This document shows positions 24,902 through 34,102 of a DNA stretch of 45,209 nucleotides, piece after piece. Numbering within the stretch: the stretch's first letter is position 1; every line of letters begins with the position of its first letter. The notes beneath the pieces are model-generated. The model worked only from the letters and a program-made list of their open reading frames with translations. It made no database searches and had not been told where the DNA came from. The translations under genes and the position numbers were made by a program. Source of the stretch: Paludibacteraceae bacterium (GTDB lineage Bacteria; Bacteroidota; Bacteroidia; Bacteroidales; Paludibacteraceae); assembly GCA_017450605.1 (NCBI GenBank), contig JAFSTG010000100.1, forward strand, positions 1 through 45,209, given 5' to 3'.

Positions 24902-25372
24902 CTATTGTGCGATGTCGGCTATTGTGAGCGAAGCATAGTTCACTAAATCGTCAACCGACAGATACAACTGCATTCCACGGCATCCGGCAGAAATGAAAAT
25001 ACGTTCGTAGAGAATACATGTCTCGTGAATGAACGTTGGGTAGTTTTTTTTCATTCCTATAGGGGTGCAGCCGCCACGTATATAGCCGGTGAGTGGCAGC
25101 AGTTCTTTCATCAGTATCATGGTGCATGATTTATTGCCACTCGCTTTGGCTGCTTTCTTCAGGTCAACCTGCATATTGCCAGGCACCACGCATACAAATA
25201 CACCGGTGCGGTCGCCTCTGAGGACAAGGGTTTTGAACACACAATTGATATCCTCGCCGAGTTGCGAAGCTATATGTGTGGCACTGAGGTCGTTCTCGTC
25301 AACCTCGTAGGTAAACACCTCGTAGGCAATGTGGGCGGCATCTAAAAGCCGCATAGCATTAGTTTTATTCAT
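24902..25372 (-). CDS. ybaK: Cys-tRNA(Pro)/Cys-tRNA(Cys) deacylase, YbaK/EbsC type
   Basis: The 156-residue protein matches the YbaK family. It has V-F-K-T-L-V-L with the conserved Lys, [16 protein letters not shown]-x-[15 protein letters not shown] and F-I-x-A-G-x-R-G-x-Q near the end. It hydrolyses mischarged Cys-tRNA(Pro). It overlaps uvrB by 8 bp and so is translated after it. The length is normal. Confidence 0.93.
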   Translation of the reverse strand: MNKTNAMRLLDAAHIAYEVFTYEVDENDLSATHIASQLGEDINCVFKTLVLRGDRTGVFVCVVPGNMQVDLKKAAKASGNKSCTMILMKELLPLTGYIRGGCTPIGMKKNYPTFIHETCILYERIFISAGCRGMQLYLSVDDLVNYASLTIADIAQ

Positions 25373-27398
25373 CTGAGGTTGTTTGTGTTTCTTTGTTTTT
25401 TTCGAGAATATCCATCATACGCAACATCTCGTCGCGAAGCATTGCAGCTTCGATGAAATTAAGTTCTTTGGCTGCTTTCTCCATCTCCTTGCGGGTCTTG
25501 CGTATTGCTTTTTCAAGCTGCTGAGTGCTCATCTTCTCCATTACCGGATCGGCTACGGCTTCCACAACACGGCTAACCTTGTATTCTTTGTCTTGTTTCT
25601 GGTTAAGTCCGGCAAGCGCACTACCTATCGACTTACGGACAGCCTGAGGTGTGATACCGTGTTCGAGATTATAAGCCATCTGTTTTTGGCGACGACGATT
25701 AGTCTCGTCGATAGTAAGTTGCATCGATTGCGTTATCTTATCGGCATACATTATCACCTTGCCGTTGACATGTCGGGCTGCACGTCCTGCAGTCTGAGTC
25801 AGACTACGATGGTTACGCAGGAAGCCTTCTTTGTCGGCATCGAGTATGGCGACAAGCGAGACCTCCGGCAAATCGAGTCCTTCGCGCAGCAGATTAACAC
25901 CAACAAGCACATCGTAGATTCCTTTGCGCAGGTCGTCCATTATCTGAACGCGGTCGAGAGTATCAACATCGGAATGTATGTAGGTGCTGCGCACTCCGTT
26001 TTGTCGCAGGTAGTCGTCTAACTCTTCTGCCATGCGTTTGGTAAGCGTGGTAACAAGCACTCGTTCGTCGCGCTCTACACGTTGCAGAATTTCCTCCATC
26101 AGGTCGTCAACCTGATGCAGCGACGGGCGTACATCTATCTCTGGGTCGAGCAGTCCGGTAGGACGTATGACCTGATCGACAACCACGCCTTCAGACTGCT
26201 CGAGTTCGTATTCAGCAGGCGTGGCACTCACGTAAATAGTTTGAGGTGTCATCTGCTCGAACTCTTCGAAGGTGAGAGGACGGTTGTCGCGACAAGCAGG
26301 CAGACGGAATCCATATTCCACAAGGTTATTCTTGCGGGCGGCATCGCCACCATACATTGCATGTATCTGAGGAATGGTAACATGACTCTCGTCAACCACC
26401 ATCAGCATATCGTCTGGGAAATAATTGAGCAGACAATAGGGATGCGTTCCGGGCTGACGACCATCGAAATAGCGCGAATAGTTTTCTATTCCCGAACAAT
26501 AACCAAGTTCTTCTATCATCTCGATGTCGTAATGGACTCGGTCGTCTAAGCGTTTAGCTTCTATTGTCTTACCTATCGATTCGAAATACGCCACTTGTTT
26601 GGCACAGTCGATTTTTATCTCGCTGATGGCACGTTCCAAACTATCTTTTGTTATGCAAAATATCGAAGCCGGATAGATATAGAAATCGTCGTAATGGTCG
26701 AGAATATGCCCGTCGCGAGGCTCGAAGGTGTAAATCTCGTCGATCTCATTTCCCCAAAATACCACTCTGAGTGCATAATCGGCGTATGCTAAAAAAATAT
26801 CTACTGTATCGCCTTTCACTCGAAACGAGCCGCGCACAAGTTCCAAGTCGTTGCGTGTATATTGAATATTAACCAATTGTAGCAGAAACTCGTCGCGCAC
26901 GATGGGTAGCGAACGGCTTATTGCTATCGAGTTGCGCGAGAAATCCTGCGGGTTGCCTATGCCATACAGACAGCTAACCGACGACACCACTATCACATCG
27001 CGCCTGCCGGAGAGAAGCGAAGCTGTAGCCGACAAACGTAACTTATCGATTTCCTGATTGATACTCAAGTCTTTCTCTATATAAGTGTCGGTAGAAGGGA
27101 TATAGGCTTCGGGCTGATAATAGTCGTAGTAACTGACGAAATACTCAACAGCATTATGGGGGAAGAACGTCTTCATTTCCTGATAAAGTTGAGCGGCTAA
27201 CGTCTTGTTATGCGAGAGGATAAGCGTAGGGCGCTGCAGTTGCTCTATCACATTGGCTATAGTAAAGGTTTTGCCCGAGCCTGTAACACCAAGAAGGGTC
27301 TGCCCCTTACAGCCGGCACGCACACCCTCTACTAACTGCCGAATAGCCTCAGGCTGGTCGCCCGTTGGACGAAATGAAGATTGAATATTAAAACGCAT
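25365..27398 (-). CDS. uvrB: UvrABC system protein B
   Basis: The 677-residue protein has Walker A G-V-T-G-S-G-K-T and the beta-hairpin region [12 protein letters not shown]. It also has Walker B M-V-V-D-E-S-H, helicase motif [10 protein letters not shown] and a C-terminal UVR motif for UvrC binding. It verifies damage handed over by UvrA and loads UvrC. The length is standard. It lies upstream of ybaK in the same transcript. Confidence 0.98.
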   Translation of the reverse strand: MRFNIQSSFRPTGDQPEAIRQLVEGVRAGCKGQTLLGVTGSGKTFTIANVIEQLQRPTLILSHNKTLAAQLYQEMKTFFPHNAVEYFVSYYDYYQPEAYIPSTDTYIEKDLSINQEIDKLRLSATASLLSGRRDVIVVSSVSCLYGIGNPQDFSRNSIAISRSLPIVRDEFLLQLVNIQYTRNDLELVRGSFRVKGDTVDIFLAYADYALRVVFWGNEIDEIYTFEPRDGHILDHYDDFYIYPASIFCITKDSLERAISEIKIDCAKQVAYFESIGKTIEAKRLDDRVHYDIEMIEELGYCSGIENYSRYFDGRQPGTHPYCLLNYFPDDMLMVVDESHVTIPQIHAMYGGDAARKNNLVEYGFRLPACRDNRPLTFEEFEQMTPQTIYVSATPAEYELEQSEGVVVDQVIRPTGLLDPEIDVRPSLHQVDDLMEEILQRVERDERVLVTTLTKRMAEELDDYLRQNGVRSTYIHSDVDTLDRVQIMDDLRKGIYDVLVGVNLLREGLDLPEVSLVAILDADKEGFLRNHRSLTQTAGRAARHVNGKVIMYADKITQSMQLTIDETNRRRQKQMAYNLEHGITPQAVRKSIGSALAGLNQKQDKEYKVSRVVEAVADPVMEKMSTQQLEKAIRKTRKEMEKAAKELNFIEAAMLRDEMLRMMDILEKNKETQTTSDE

Positions 27399-27460
27399 AG
27401 TGCTTTGGGTGGTTGAAAAGTTGAATATTGCTTGTTATAAAATTAACGATTACTCGTTCT

Positions 27461-27493
27461 TGACAGGAACATGACAGGAACATGACAGGAACA
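27461..27493. repeat. Triple 11-bp tandem repeat TGACAGGAACA
   Basis: Three perfect copies run head to tail 63 bp upstream of the uvrB start codon. An 11-bp period places them about one helical turn apart, which would suit stacked protein binding, or the array may be a slippage product. Confidence 0.9.
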
Positions 27494-27857
27494 AAGTCCT
27501 TTTAACTCGTTGTTATATAAATAATTACTTTAAATTTTAAAAGTTGTAAAATATTAGCATCTAATCTGACAATCAATCTGTTAGCCATAGGATTGCAATG
27601 AATTTGCCATAAATATTCAAGGTACTTTTAAAAAATTCACCGTTTATTAGTATGTCCTCCGGGAAAGAATAGATAAAACTTTTATTTGCTTTCGGCTTTT
27701 TCTTGGTATCTTGCAGACTTGCCCTCAGTCACAATGCCGCATTGCTCCATCGCTCAAGCCATTAATCTGCCTAATAAAAAACTCGGAATCAATATAAATC
27801 AATTATTAGAATTAGCCTTTAAAATTCATCAGTGTGTATCCAGTTTAAGCGGGACTG

Positions 27858-27889
27858 CAAAGGTACTCATTTTTGGCGGTAGCAACAAA
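27858..27889 (-). promoter_or_regulatory. Minus-strand promoter far upstream of uvrB
   Basis: Read on the minus strand, TTTG (27886-27889), 20 bp, then TACCTTTG (27858-27865). Both boxes are perfect, yet the next gene starts 460 bp downstream. Confidence 0.65.
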
Positions 27890-27914
27890 AAACGCGAGTG
27901 AATGTGCAATAAAT

Positions 27915-27945
27915 TTTGTAAAATTCTAAAAATATCTTATCTTTG
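27915..27945 (+). promoter_or_regulatory. Promoter of the lipoprotein gene
   Basis: TTTG (27915-27918), 19 bp, then TATCTTTG (27938-27945), both perfect. Transcription should start near 27952, about 36 bp before the ATG. Confidence 0.85.
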
Positions 27946-27987
27946 CGCGATTTTTGCACATTCATTTATCAACTAAAACTATATTTT

Positions 27988-28878
27988 ATGAAGAAATTAT
28001 TTCAATTTATGGCATTAGCCATTACTTGCCTTGCTTTTGCAGCATGCGGCAATGACCCTGAGAAAGAAGATGCTTCTATAGCTCTTGACGTACAGATTCA
28101 GAACTATGTAGAGGCAGCAGTTACCATCACTCCTACCGACCTGACAACCCCCTACTACTTCAGTTACTTTGAGACAGAAGAGTTAGAAGGTCTCACAGCC
28201 GATAACATGGCGGACACTCTGACAGCCTGGCTGCAAGATGAAATAGCGTTCTATAACCTATTCGTTGAAGAGCCTTACACAATATCAGACTTCGTTATAT
28301 CGGGCAAGCAAAGCACTACACTTAAGTCTCTTGCACAGTCGGCAGAATATACTTTTGTTGCCTTCTATATCGACACAGTGAACGTAAAGCCTATCGGCAA
28401 AGCTATTACAGCAGTAGCAAAAACCGAATCGTTGCCTAAGTCAGACAACAAAATCACTCTTGCTTATAATGCAGAAACAGGTGAACTCGATATCACGACT
28501 ACCAACAACGATCCTTACTATGTTATGGTAATTTCTGAAGAATATTATAACACGTATGTTGATTATGGTTACGACGACCCGGGTATTCTTGTTGATGACA
28601 TCGAATATCAAGCAGAATATTCCGGCTACGAGCCTGAAGATTATCTGTTTGAAGGCTCTATGAGTTACGATTTCAACAGCGATTACGGAGGACTTGAAGC
28701 CGACACTTACTACGCTCTTGCAGGCTGCTATCGTTCGGGCTATATTGTTTCGGATGTTGCCAAGATAAAATTCGAATTTGCAGGTGATGCTACAACTTCA
28801 GCTCCTATAAGAGTAAAAGGTTTACACACATCGGCAAAAGGACAAAAAGGAACAAAGAAAATCAATTTCAAGAAATAA
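27988..28878 (+). CDS. Acidic Bacteroidota lipoprotein of unknown function
   Basis: ATG 27988 gives 296 residues. The lipoprotein signal ends L-A-F-A-A-C-G-N near residue 17. The body is acidic and rich in Asp, Glu, Tyr and Thr, with two segments that look like fibronectin-type-III-like beta domains (Y-T-F-V-A-F-Y and Y-Y-A-L-A-G-C-Y strands). The end is basic (K-G-Q-K-G-T-K-K-I-N-F-K-K). The family is not recognised. The gene stands alone, with its own promoter and a strong terminator. Confidence 0.85.
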   Translation: MKKLFQFMALAITCLAFAACGNDPEKEDASIALDVQIQNYVEAAVTITPTDLTTPYYFSYFETEELEGLTADNMADTLTAWLQDEIAFYNLFVEEPYTISDFVISGKQSTTLKSLAQSAEYTFVAFYIDTVNVKPIGKAITAVAKTESLPKSDNKITLAYNAETGELDITTTNNDPYYVMVISEEYYNTYVDYGYDDPGILVDDIEYQAEYSGYEPEDYLFEGSMSYDFNSDYGGLEADTYYALAGCYRSGYIVSDVAKIKFEFAGDATTSAPIRVKGLHTSAKGQKGTKKINFKK

Positions 28879-28890
28879 CTGCCCTGCACA

Positions 28891-28936
28891 TATAAACAAC
28901 GCGTAAATTGCGATTGCAATTTGCGCGTTGTTTATA
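28891..28936 (+). terminator. Long hairpin terminator after the lipoprotein gene
   Basis: Twenty-one-base arms at 28891-28911 and 28916-28936 (TATAAACAACGCG / CGCGTTGTTTATA) have one mismatched pair and a 4-base loop. The hairpin lies 12 bp after the stop codon, before the lysC promoter. Confidence 0.85.
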
Positions 28937-28957
28937 TCAAGAAAAATATTACAAATA

Positions 28958-28988
28958 TTTGACAGTTCAAAAAAAAACAGTACTTTTG
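28958..28988 (+). promoter_or_regulatory. lysC promoter
   Basis: TTTG (28958-28961), 19 bp, then TACTTTTG (28981-28988), both perfect. It lies 18 bp before the ATG of lysC, leaving a very short leader of about 10 bases, so no riboswitch fits. Confidence 0.85.
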
Positions 28989-29006
28989 TGGTAAGATTCC
29001 AAAAGC

Positions 29007-30317
29007 ATGAAAGTTTTAAAATTTGGCGGAACGTCTGTTGGTAGTGCAGAGCGTTTCAAGAATGTTGCTAAGATTGTCATTCCAGCCGGCAAGAATATAG
29101 TGGTGCTGTCGGCGATGGCGGGTACCACTAATAGTCTTCTCGACATAACACGTTGTCTGCGAGAGCATGATTTGTCGAAGGCACAGAACTCGATTGATAC
29201 TCTTCGCAGCAAGTACGAGGCTGTGGTAGAGCAGCTCTACACTAAAACAGCTTTCAAACAGAGAGCCGCAGATTTCATCAAGCGAACTTTCGATTATCTG
29301 AGTTCGTTTTCTCAAGATAATTTCTCGGATAAACAAGAAAAGATAATAGTTGCGCATGGCGAACTAATATCTACTTACCTTTTCTCCACCTACTTAGAGG
29401 AACAAGGGGTGAGGGTCTGCCTTATTCCTGCTTTGAGTTTTATGTATCTCGACGAGCAAGGAGAGCCTGATTCCGACAAAATAAAAGAATTGCTACACAA
29501 GTTGCTCTCAGAGAACGCTGATGCCGATTTATACATCACTCAGGGTTTTATCTGCATGAATGCCGGCGGTGAGATTGACAACCTAAAGCGAGGAGGTTCG
29601 GACTATACCGCCAGTTTGATAGGTGCAGCAATCTGCGCCGACGAGATACAGATATGGACCGACATCGACGGTCTTCATAACAACGATCCTCGTATTGTTG
29701 ACGGCACCACTGCTCTCCGTCATCTGTATTTCGAAGAAGCCGCCGAGCTTGCCTATTTCGGAGCAAAGATTCTTCACCCCACATGTATCCTCCCTGCCAT
29801 AAAAGCCAACGTGCCGGTGCGCTTGCTTAACACAATGGAGCCGCAAGCACTCGGCACACTGATTGACAATATCTTCGACCCCGGCACAATAAAAGCTGTA
29901 GCTGCCAAAGATAATATCGTAGCCATACAAATCAAGTCGTCGAGGATGCTGTTGGCGTATGGTTTTCTGCGTAAGGTGTTCGAGATATTCGAGAACTACC
30001 ACACCTCTATCGACATGATATGCACCTCGGAGGTTGGTGTATCGCTCACCATTGACGATACTCGTCATCTCGACGAGATTATCAGCGACCTAAAACAATA
30101 TGGCACAGTAAATGTTGATACCGACATGTGTATCATCTGCGTGGCAGGTGATATGCATTGGAGCAACAGAGGATTCGAGTCGAGAGTGATGACTGCCTTG
30201 AAAGATATTCCTGTGCGTATGGTTTCGTACGGAGGAAGTAATTATAATATCTCCATTCTTGTTCGCGAGGAAGATAAAGCACAGACACTAAAGTCGCTAA
30301 GCAAAAACTTATTTTGA
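29007..30317 (+). CDS. lysC: Aspartate kinase, monofunctional
   Basis: The 436-residue protein has the kinase signature K-F-G-G-T-S-V-G-S at residues 4-12, F-I-C-M-N-A, L-K-R-G-G-S-D-Y-T-A-S and W-T-D-I-D-G. A C-terminal ACT region of about 130 residues can sense end products. No homoserine dehydrogenase part is present, so it is dedicated to phosphorylating aspartate. It is the first gene of the lysine/meso-diaminopimelate run and has its own promoter. Confidence 0.95.
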   Translation: MKVLKFGGTSVGSAERFKNVAKIVIPAGKNIVVLSAMAGTTNSLLDITRCLREHDLSKAQNSIDTLRSKYEAVVEQLYTKTAFKQRAADFIKRTFDYLSSFSQDNFSDKQEKIIVAHGELISTYLFSTYLEEQGVRVCLIPALSFMYLDEQGEPDSDKIKELLHKLLSENADADLYITQGFICMNAGGEIDNLKRGGSDYTASLIGAAICADEIQIWTDIDGLHNNDPRIVDGTTALRHLYFEEAAELAYFGAKILHPTCILPAIKANVPVRLLNTMEPQALGTLIDNIFDPGTIKAVAAKDNIVAIQIKSSRMLLAYGFLRKVFEIFENYHTSIDMICTSEVGVSLTIDDTRHLDEIISDLKQYGTVNVDTDMCIICVAGDMHWSNRGFESRVMTALKDIPVRMVSYGGSNYNISILVREEDKAQTLKSLSKNLF

Positions 30318-30337
30318 GTTCCTTTAATTTATGAGAT

Positions 30338-31237
30338 ATGAAAAAGATTCGTGCAGCCGTAGTGGGCTACGGCAACATTGGCAGATTTGTGCTTGATGCA
30401 CTTGTTGAGGCACCCGATTTCGAAATTGCCGGAATTGTTCGCCGTCATGGTTCAGAAAATTGTCCGAAAGAATTAGACGGCTACGCCGTAGTAAACGACA
30501 TTCGCCTATTGAACGACGTGGATGTAGCTATTCTTGCTGTTCCGTCGCGCAGTGTGGAAGCCTACGCCACAGATATTCTCACGCTTGGTATCAACACTGT
30601 TGACTCGTTCGATATCCACACGCAAGTGCCTTCGCTGCGCCACACTCTTACCAGAGTAGCCAAATCAGCCGGTGCGGTGAGTGTTATCAGTGCGGGTTGG
30701 GACCCCGGCACAGACAGTGTTGTTAGGGCACTGCTCGAGAGTATGGCCCCCAAAGGACTTACTCATACTAATTTCGGTCCTGGTCGCTCGATGGGCCACA
30801 GCGTAGCCGTTCGCGCCATCAAGGGTGTACGCGATGCTCTGAGTGTAACCATCCCACTTGGAACAGGCATACATCGCCGTATGGTGTATGTCGAGTTAGA
30901 AGAAGGCGCCGACTTCAAGACTATAGAACAAGCCATTAAGAACGATCCGTATTTCGTTAACGACGAGACACATGTAAAGCAAGTAAAATGCGTTGACGCA
31001 CTAAACGATATGGGACATGGCGTTAACCTCGTTCGCAAGGGAGTATCGGGCAAGACACACAACCAGCTGTTCGAGTTCGACATGAAGATTAACAATCCCG
31101 CACTGACGGCTCAGGTTTTAGTTAGCGCTGCACGCGCATCGATGCGCCAGCAGCCCGGATGCTACACAATGATAGAAATACCGGTGGTTGACCTCTTGCC
31201 CGGCGACAGAGACGAATGGGTAGAGCACCTTGTGTAG
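30338..31237 (+). CDS. ddh: meso-Diaminopimelate D-dehydrogenase
   Basis: The 299-residue protein has an N-terminal NADPH fold with V-V-G-Y-G-N-I-G and L-A-V-P-S-R-S. The Ddh segments V-D-S-F-D-I-H, S-A-G-W-D-P-G-T-D-S and G-P-G-R-S-M-G-H-S follow, then the substrate-binding end. It catalyses reductive amination of tetrahydrodipicolinate to meso-diaminopimelate in one step, bypassing the acylase or DapL routes. It is set between lysC and asd. Confidence 0.94.
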   Translation: MKKIRAAVVGYGNIGRFVLDALVEAPDFEIAGIVRRHGSENCPKELDGYAVVNDIRLLNDVDVAILAVPSRSVEAYATDILTLGINTVDSFDIHTQVPSLRHTLTRVAKSAGAVSVISAGWDPGTDSVVRALLESMAPKGLTHTNFGPGRSMGHSVAVRAIKGVRDALSVTIPLGTGIHRRMVYVELEEGADFKTIEQAIKNDPYFVNDETHVKQVKCVDALNDMGHGVNLVRKGVSGKTHNQLFEFDMKINNPALTAQVLVSAARASMRQQPGCYTMIEIPVVDLLPGDRDEWVEHLV

Positions 31238-31310
31238 TTAATAGTTCTATAAGCTGATAGTGACTATTTCTATAAGTTGTGGAAATTCACATTTCAACTT
31301 TTCAAATATT

Positions 31311-32321
31311 ATGAATATAGCAATTGTAGGAGTAAGCGGTGCGGTAGGACAAGAGTTTCTCCGAGTCCTTGCAGAACGGAATTTTCCGGTAGATAATCTT
31401 GTGCTGTTCGGTTCTACGCGGAGTGCCGGACGCAAATACATGTTCAGAGGCAAGGAATATGAGGTTCGGTTGCTTCAGCACAACGACGATTTCAGGAACA
31501 TCGACATAGCCTTCACCTCGGCAGGGGCAAGTACATCTCGCGAGTTTGCCGAAACGATAACCAAGTATGGTGCCGTGATGATAGACAACTCGAGCGCATT
31601 CCGTATGGACGACGACGTACCTCTTGTAGTACCCGAATGTAATGCAGGTGATGCCCACTATAGGCCAAGAGGTATAATTGCCAACCCTAATTGCACAACG
31701 ATAATGATGGTGATGGTGCTCAAGCCAATAGAACGACTCTCGCATATCACCCGTATTCACGTTGCCAGTTACCAGTCGGCATCAGGAGCGGGTGCTCAGG
31801 CTATGGCCGAGCTGCAACAGCAATACCGCGAACTAACAGAAAACAAACCTGTTACAGTGAATAAGTTTGCTTATCAGTTAGCCTATAACGTTATTCCGCA
31901 AATCGACGTGTTTACCGACAATGGCTATACAAAAGAAGAAATGAAGATGTTCGGCGAGACACGAAAGATTCTTCATTCCGATGTCCGCTGTTCGGCTATG
32001 TGTGTGCGCATATCGGCACTGAGGTCGCATTCGGAGGCTGTATGGATAGAGACCGAGCGACCACTCAGCGTCAAAGAGGTGCAAGCGGCATTGGCATCGG
32101 CACCTGGAGTAACGTTGCAAGACGACCCCGCCACACTTACCTACCCTATGCCACTGTTCACTGCCGGAAAAGATAACGTTTATGTAGGGCGTGTAAGGAA
32201 AGACCTTGCCAACGACAATGGTATCACTCTGTGGCTATCGGGCGACCAGATAAAGAAAGGTGCAGCGCTTAACGCAGTACAGATAGCCGAGTACCTGATA
32301 CAGTCAGAAAAATTAAAATAA
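31311..32321 (+). CDS. asd: Aspartate-semialdehyde dehydrogenase
   Basis: ATG 31311 (336 residues, [13 protein letters not shown]) is preferred over a GTG 51 bases earlier that would add residues without homology. The N-P-N-C-T-T catalytic Cys segment, the [10 protein letters not shown] substrate loop and the R-C-S-A-M-C-V-R-I region are present. It makes aspartate-4-semialdehyde for DapA. A GAF-like regulatory region is absent, as usual. Confidence 0.95.
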   Translation: MNIAIVGVSGAVGQEFLRVLAERNFPVDNLVLFGSTRSAGRKYMFRGKEYEVRLLQHNDDFRNIDIAFTSAGASTSREFAETITKYGAVMIDNSSAFRMDDDVPLVVPECNAGDAHYRPRGIIANPNCTTIMMVMVLKPIERLSHITRIHVASYQSASGAGAQAMAELQQQYRELTENKPVTVNKFAYQLAYNVIPQIDVFTDNGYTKEEMKMFGETRKILHSDVRCSAMCVRISALRSHSEAVWIETERPLSVKEVQAALASAPGVTLQDDPATLTYPMPLFTAGKDNVYVGRVRKDLANDNGITLWLSGDQIKKGAALNAVQIAEYLIQSEKLK

Positions 32322-32327
32322 ACCGAT

Positions 32328-33224
32328 ATGAACACACTTGAAATCAAAGGCTGTGGCACAGCATTGCTCACTCCGTTCTGTGGCTCAGAAGTAGATTATA
32401 CCGCTTTCGCCTCGTTAGTGGATAGGCAGGTGGCTGCAGGCATCGACTTCCTTGTGCCTCTTGGCACAACAGGTGAGACGCCTACGCTGTCAGACGAAGA
32501 GAAACGCCGGGTGTTAGATGCCACCTTGCAGCATGCCGACGGACTGCCCGTGGTTGCCGGTGTCGGTTCTAACTCTGTCAGTGCTACCGTCGCCAACATG
32601 CGTCTGCTCCATGATGCCGACGCTTTCCTTGTTGTAGTTCCATTCTACAACAAACCTCCGCAAAGAGGTATTTATCAGTACTTCAAGGCTGTGGCTGAGA
32701 GCACTGATAAGCCTATTATCCTATATAATGTTCCCGGGCGCACAGGCTCGAATATCAGCGCTGAGACTACTTTGGCTCTCGCTCGCGATATCCCTAACAT
32801 CGTCGGCATCAAAGAGGCATCGAGCAACCAAGAGCAGATAGCCACCATCCTCAGACAGCGCCCTGAATGGTTTAGTGTTCTCAGCGGCAACGACTCAGAG
32901 ACGCTGCAACTCATGCGGCAAGGAGCCGATGGCGTCATCTCCGTAGCATCGAATGTGGTGCCCATAATTATGCAACGCTTCATGGAAAGTTTGAAAGGAC
33001 GCGTATTCGGTGTCGCAGAGATATACAACGAAAAACAGCAACCGCTATTCGAAAACCTCTTCGTCGAACCGAACCCAATACCTGCTAAGTATGCAATGTC
33101 AAAACTCGGGCTGATGGAGAATAGTCTCAGACTGCCGCTCGTAACTGCTTCGAAAGAGACAGAAGCGATAATCGACAAAACCCTGCTAAAACTGGCAGAA
33201 TCAACATTCGACCCTGTAGGATAA
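32328..33224 (+). CDS. dapA: 4-Hydroxy-tetrahydrodipicolinate synthase
   Basis: The 298-residue TIM-barrel aldolase has G-T-A-L-L-T-P-F, G-T-T-G-E-T-P-T-L, the Tyr of Y-N-V-P-G-R-T and the Schiff-base Lys in G-I-K-E-A-S. G-N-D follows at the end of the barrel. It condenses pyruvate and aspartate semialdehyde. It lies 6 bp after asd and 7 bp before dapB. Confidence 0.97.
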   Translation: MNTLEIKGCGTALLTPFCGSEVDYTAFASLVDRQVAAGIDFLVPLGTTGETPTLSDEEKRRVLDATLQHADGLPVVAGVGSNSVSATVANMRLLHDADAFLVVVPFYNKPPQRGIYQYFKAVAESTDKPIILYNVPGRTGSNISAETTLALARDIPNIVGIKEASSNQEQIATILRQRPEWFSVLSGNDSETLQLMRQGADGVISVASNVVPIIMQRFMESLKGRVFGVAEIYNEKQQPLFENLFVEPNPIPAKYAMSKLGLMENSLRLPLVTASKETEAIIDKTLLKLAESTFDPVG

Positions 33225-33231
33225 TTACAAT

Positions 33232-33894
33232 ATGATAAAAGTGATAATAAGCGGCTATGGCAAGATGGGGCACATGGTAGAGCAGGAACTATGCAACCGT
33301 GGAATAGAAGTGGTCGAGGCAAGCGAGGATATCCGTTCCACCAACCCCGACATCACAAAGCAATGTGTGTGCATCGACTTCACCACTCCCGATGCCTTCC
33401 GCGCTAACTACCGTTTTCTTGCTGAGAACTTCAAGGCAGTGGTTGTTGGCACTACCGGTTGGAACGACATCTTCGACGAGGTGCGAAGCGCGTTCGAGAC
33501 CTGCGGCACCACAATGATATACGCTTCGAACTTCTCGTTGGGTGTAAATGCTTTGTTCGCCGCCGTGTCGAAGGCTGCCTCTCTGCTGCGTGGAGCCGGT
33601 TATACTCCCACCATTGAAGAGATACACCATGTCCACAAGTTAGACGCTCCGTCGGGCACTGCCAAGACGCTTGCACAGTTGGTAGAAAGAGATTTAGGCG
33701 TTGAACCTCATATCACATCCGTCCGTGAAGGCGAAGTGCCGGGCACTCATACCCTCACTCTCACTTCCGACTGCGACCGACTCGTACTGCGTCATGAGGC
33801 CTTTTCGCGCGAAGGCTTTGCCAAAGGAGCAGTTGTGGCAGCGCTGCTCACCGAACAGACACAAGGAGTACACGAGTTTTGCGAACTGCTATAA
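33232..33894 (+). CDS. dapB: 4-Hydroxy-tetrahydrodipicolinate reductase
   Basis: The 220-residue protein is shorter than the E. coli enzyme (273), as in many Bacteroidota. It has G-Y-G-K-M-G at the nucleotide site and the key E-I-H-H-V-H-K-L-D-A-P-S-G-T-A active-site segment with catalytic His and Lys. It also has N-F-S-L-G-V-N and a closing G-A-V-V-A-A. It supplies tetrahydrodipicolinate to Ddh. It is the last gene of the run. Confidence 0.96.
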   Translation: MIKVIISGYGKMGHMVEQELCNRGIEVVEASEDIRSTNPDITKQCVCIDFTTPDAFRANYRFLAENFKAVVVGTTGWNDIFDEVRSAFETCGTTMIYASNFSLGVNALFAAVSKAASLLRGAGYTPTIEEIHHVHKLDAPSGTAKTLAQLVERDLGVEPHITSVREGEVPGTHTLTLTSDCDRLVLRHEAFSREGFAKGAVVAALLTEQTQGVHEFCELL

Positions 33895-34051
33895 CACCCA
33901 ACCGCAGATTACGCTGATGATAAAAACCGCAATTTGGTGCAAACTTGCACTAATTTGCGGTTAATTATCGGGTTGTTACAATTCTTGCAACAAGGATTGC
34001 GAGTTCTGTAGTGGGGCTCAACGGCACATTGGCACTAACTCGAACACACAA

Positions 34052-34083
34052 AAAGAAAAGGCACCCGCAAGTGCCTTTTCTTT
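34052..34083. terminator. Bidirectional terminator between dapB and susD
   Basis: Perfect 13-base arms AAAGAAAAGGCAC and GTGCCTTTTCTTT surround CCGCAA. A/T-rich sequence on both sides suits convergent genes. Confidence 0.9.
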
Positions 34084-34102
34084 GTGTAACGTTCGAAGAG
34101 TA

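Larger units (their letters stand above)
27399..27914. other. Intergenic region between divergent uvrB and lipoprotein genes
   Basis: About 515 bases lie here with no convincing coding frame; the 71-codon + frame at 27686 has no start context or recognisable product. The region holds an 11-bp triple repeat and a minus-strand promoter 460 bp before uvrB. It may be a long uvrB leader or an untranslated RNA. Confidence 0.6.

Noticed and set aside
27686-27901. 71-codon + strand frame between uvrB and the lipoprotein gene
   Set aside because: It has no family resemblance and no promoter facing it, and it overlaps the minus-strand promoter at 27858.
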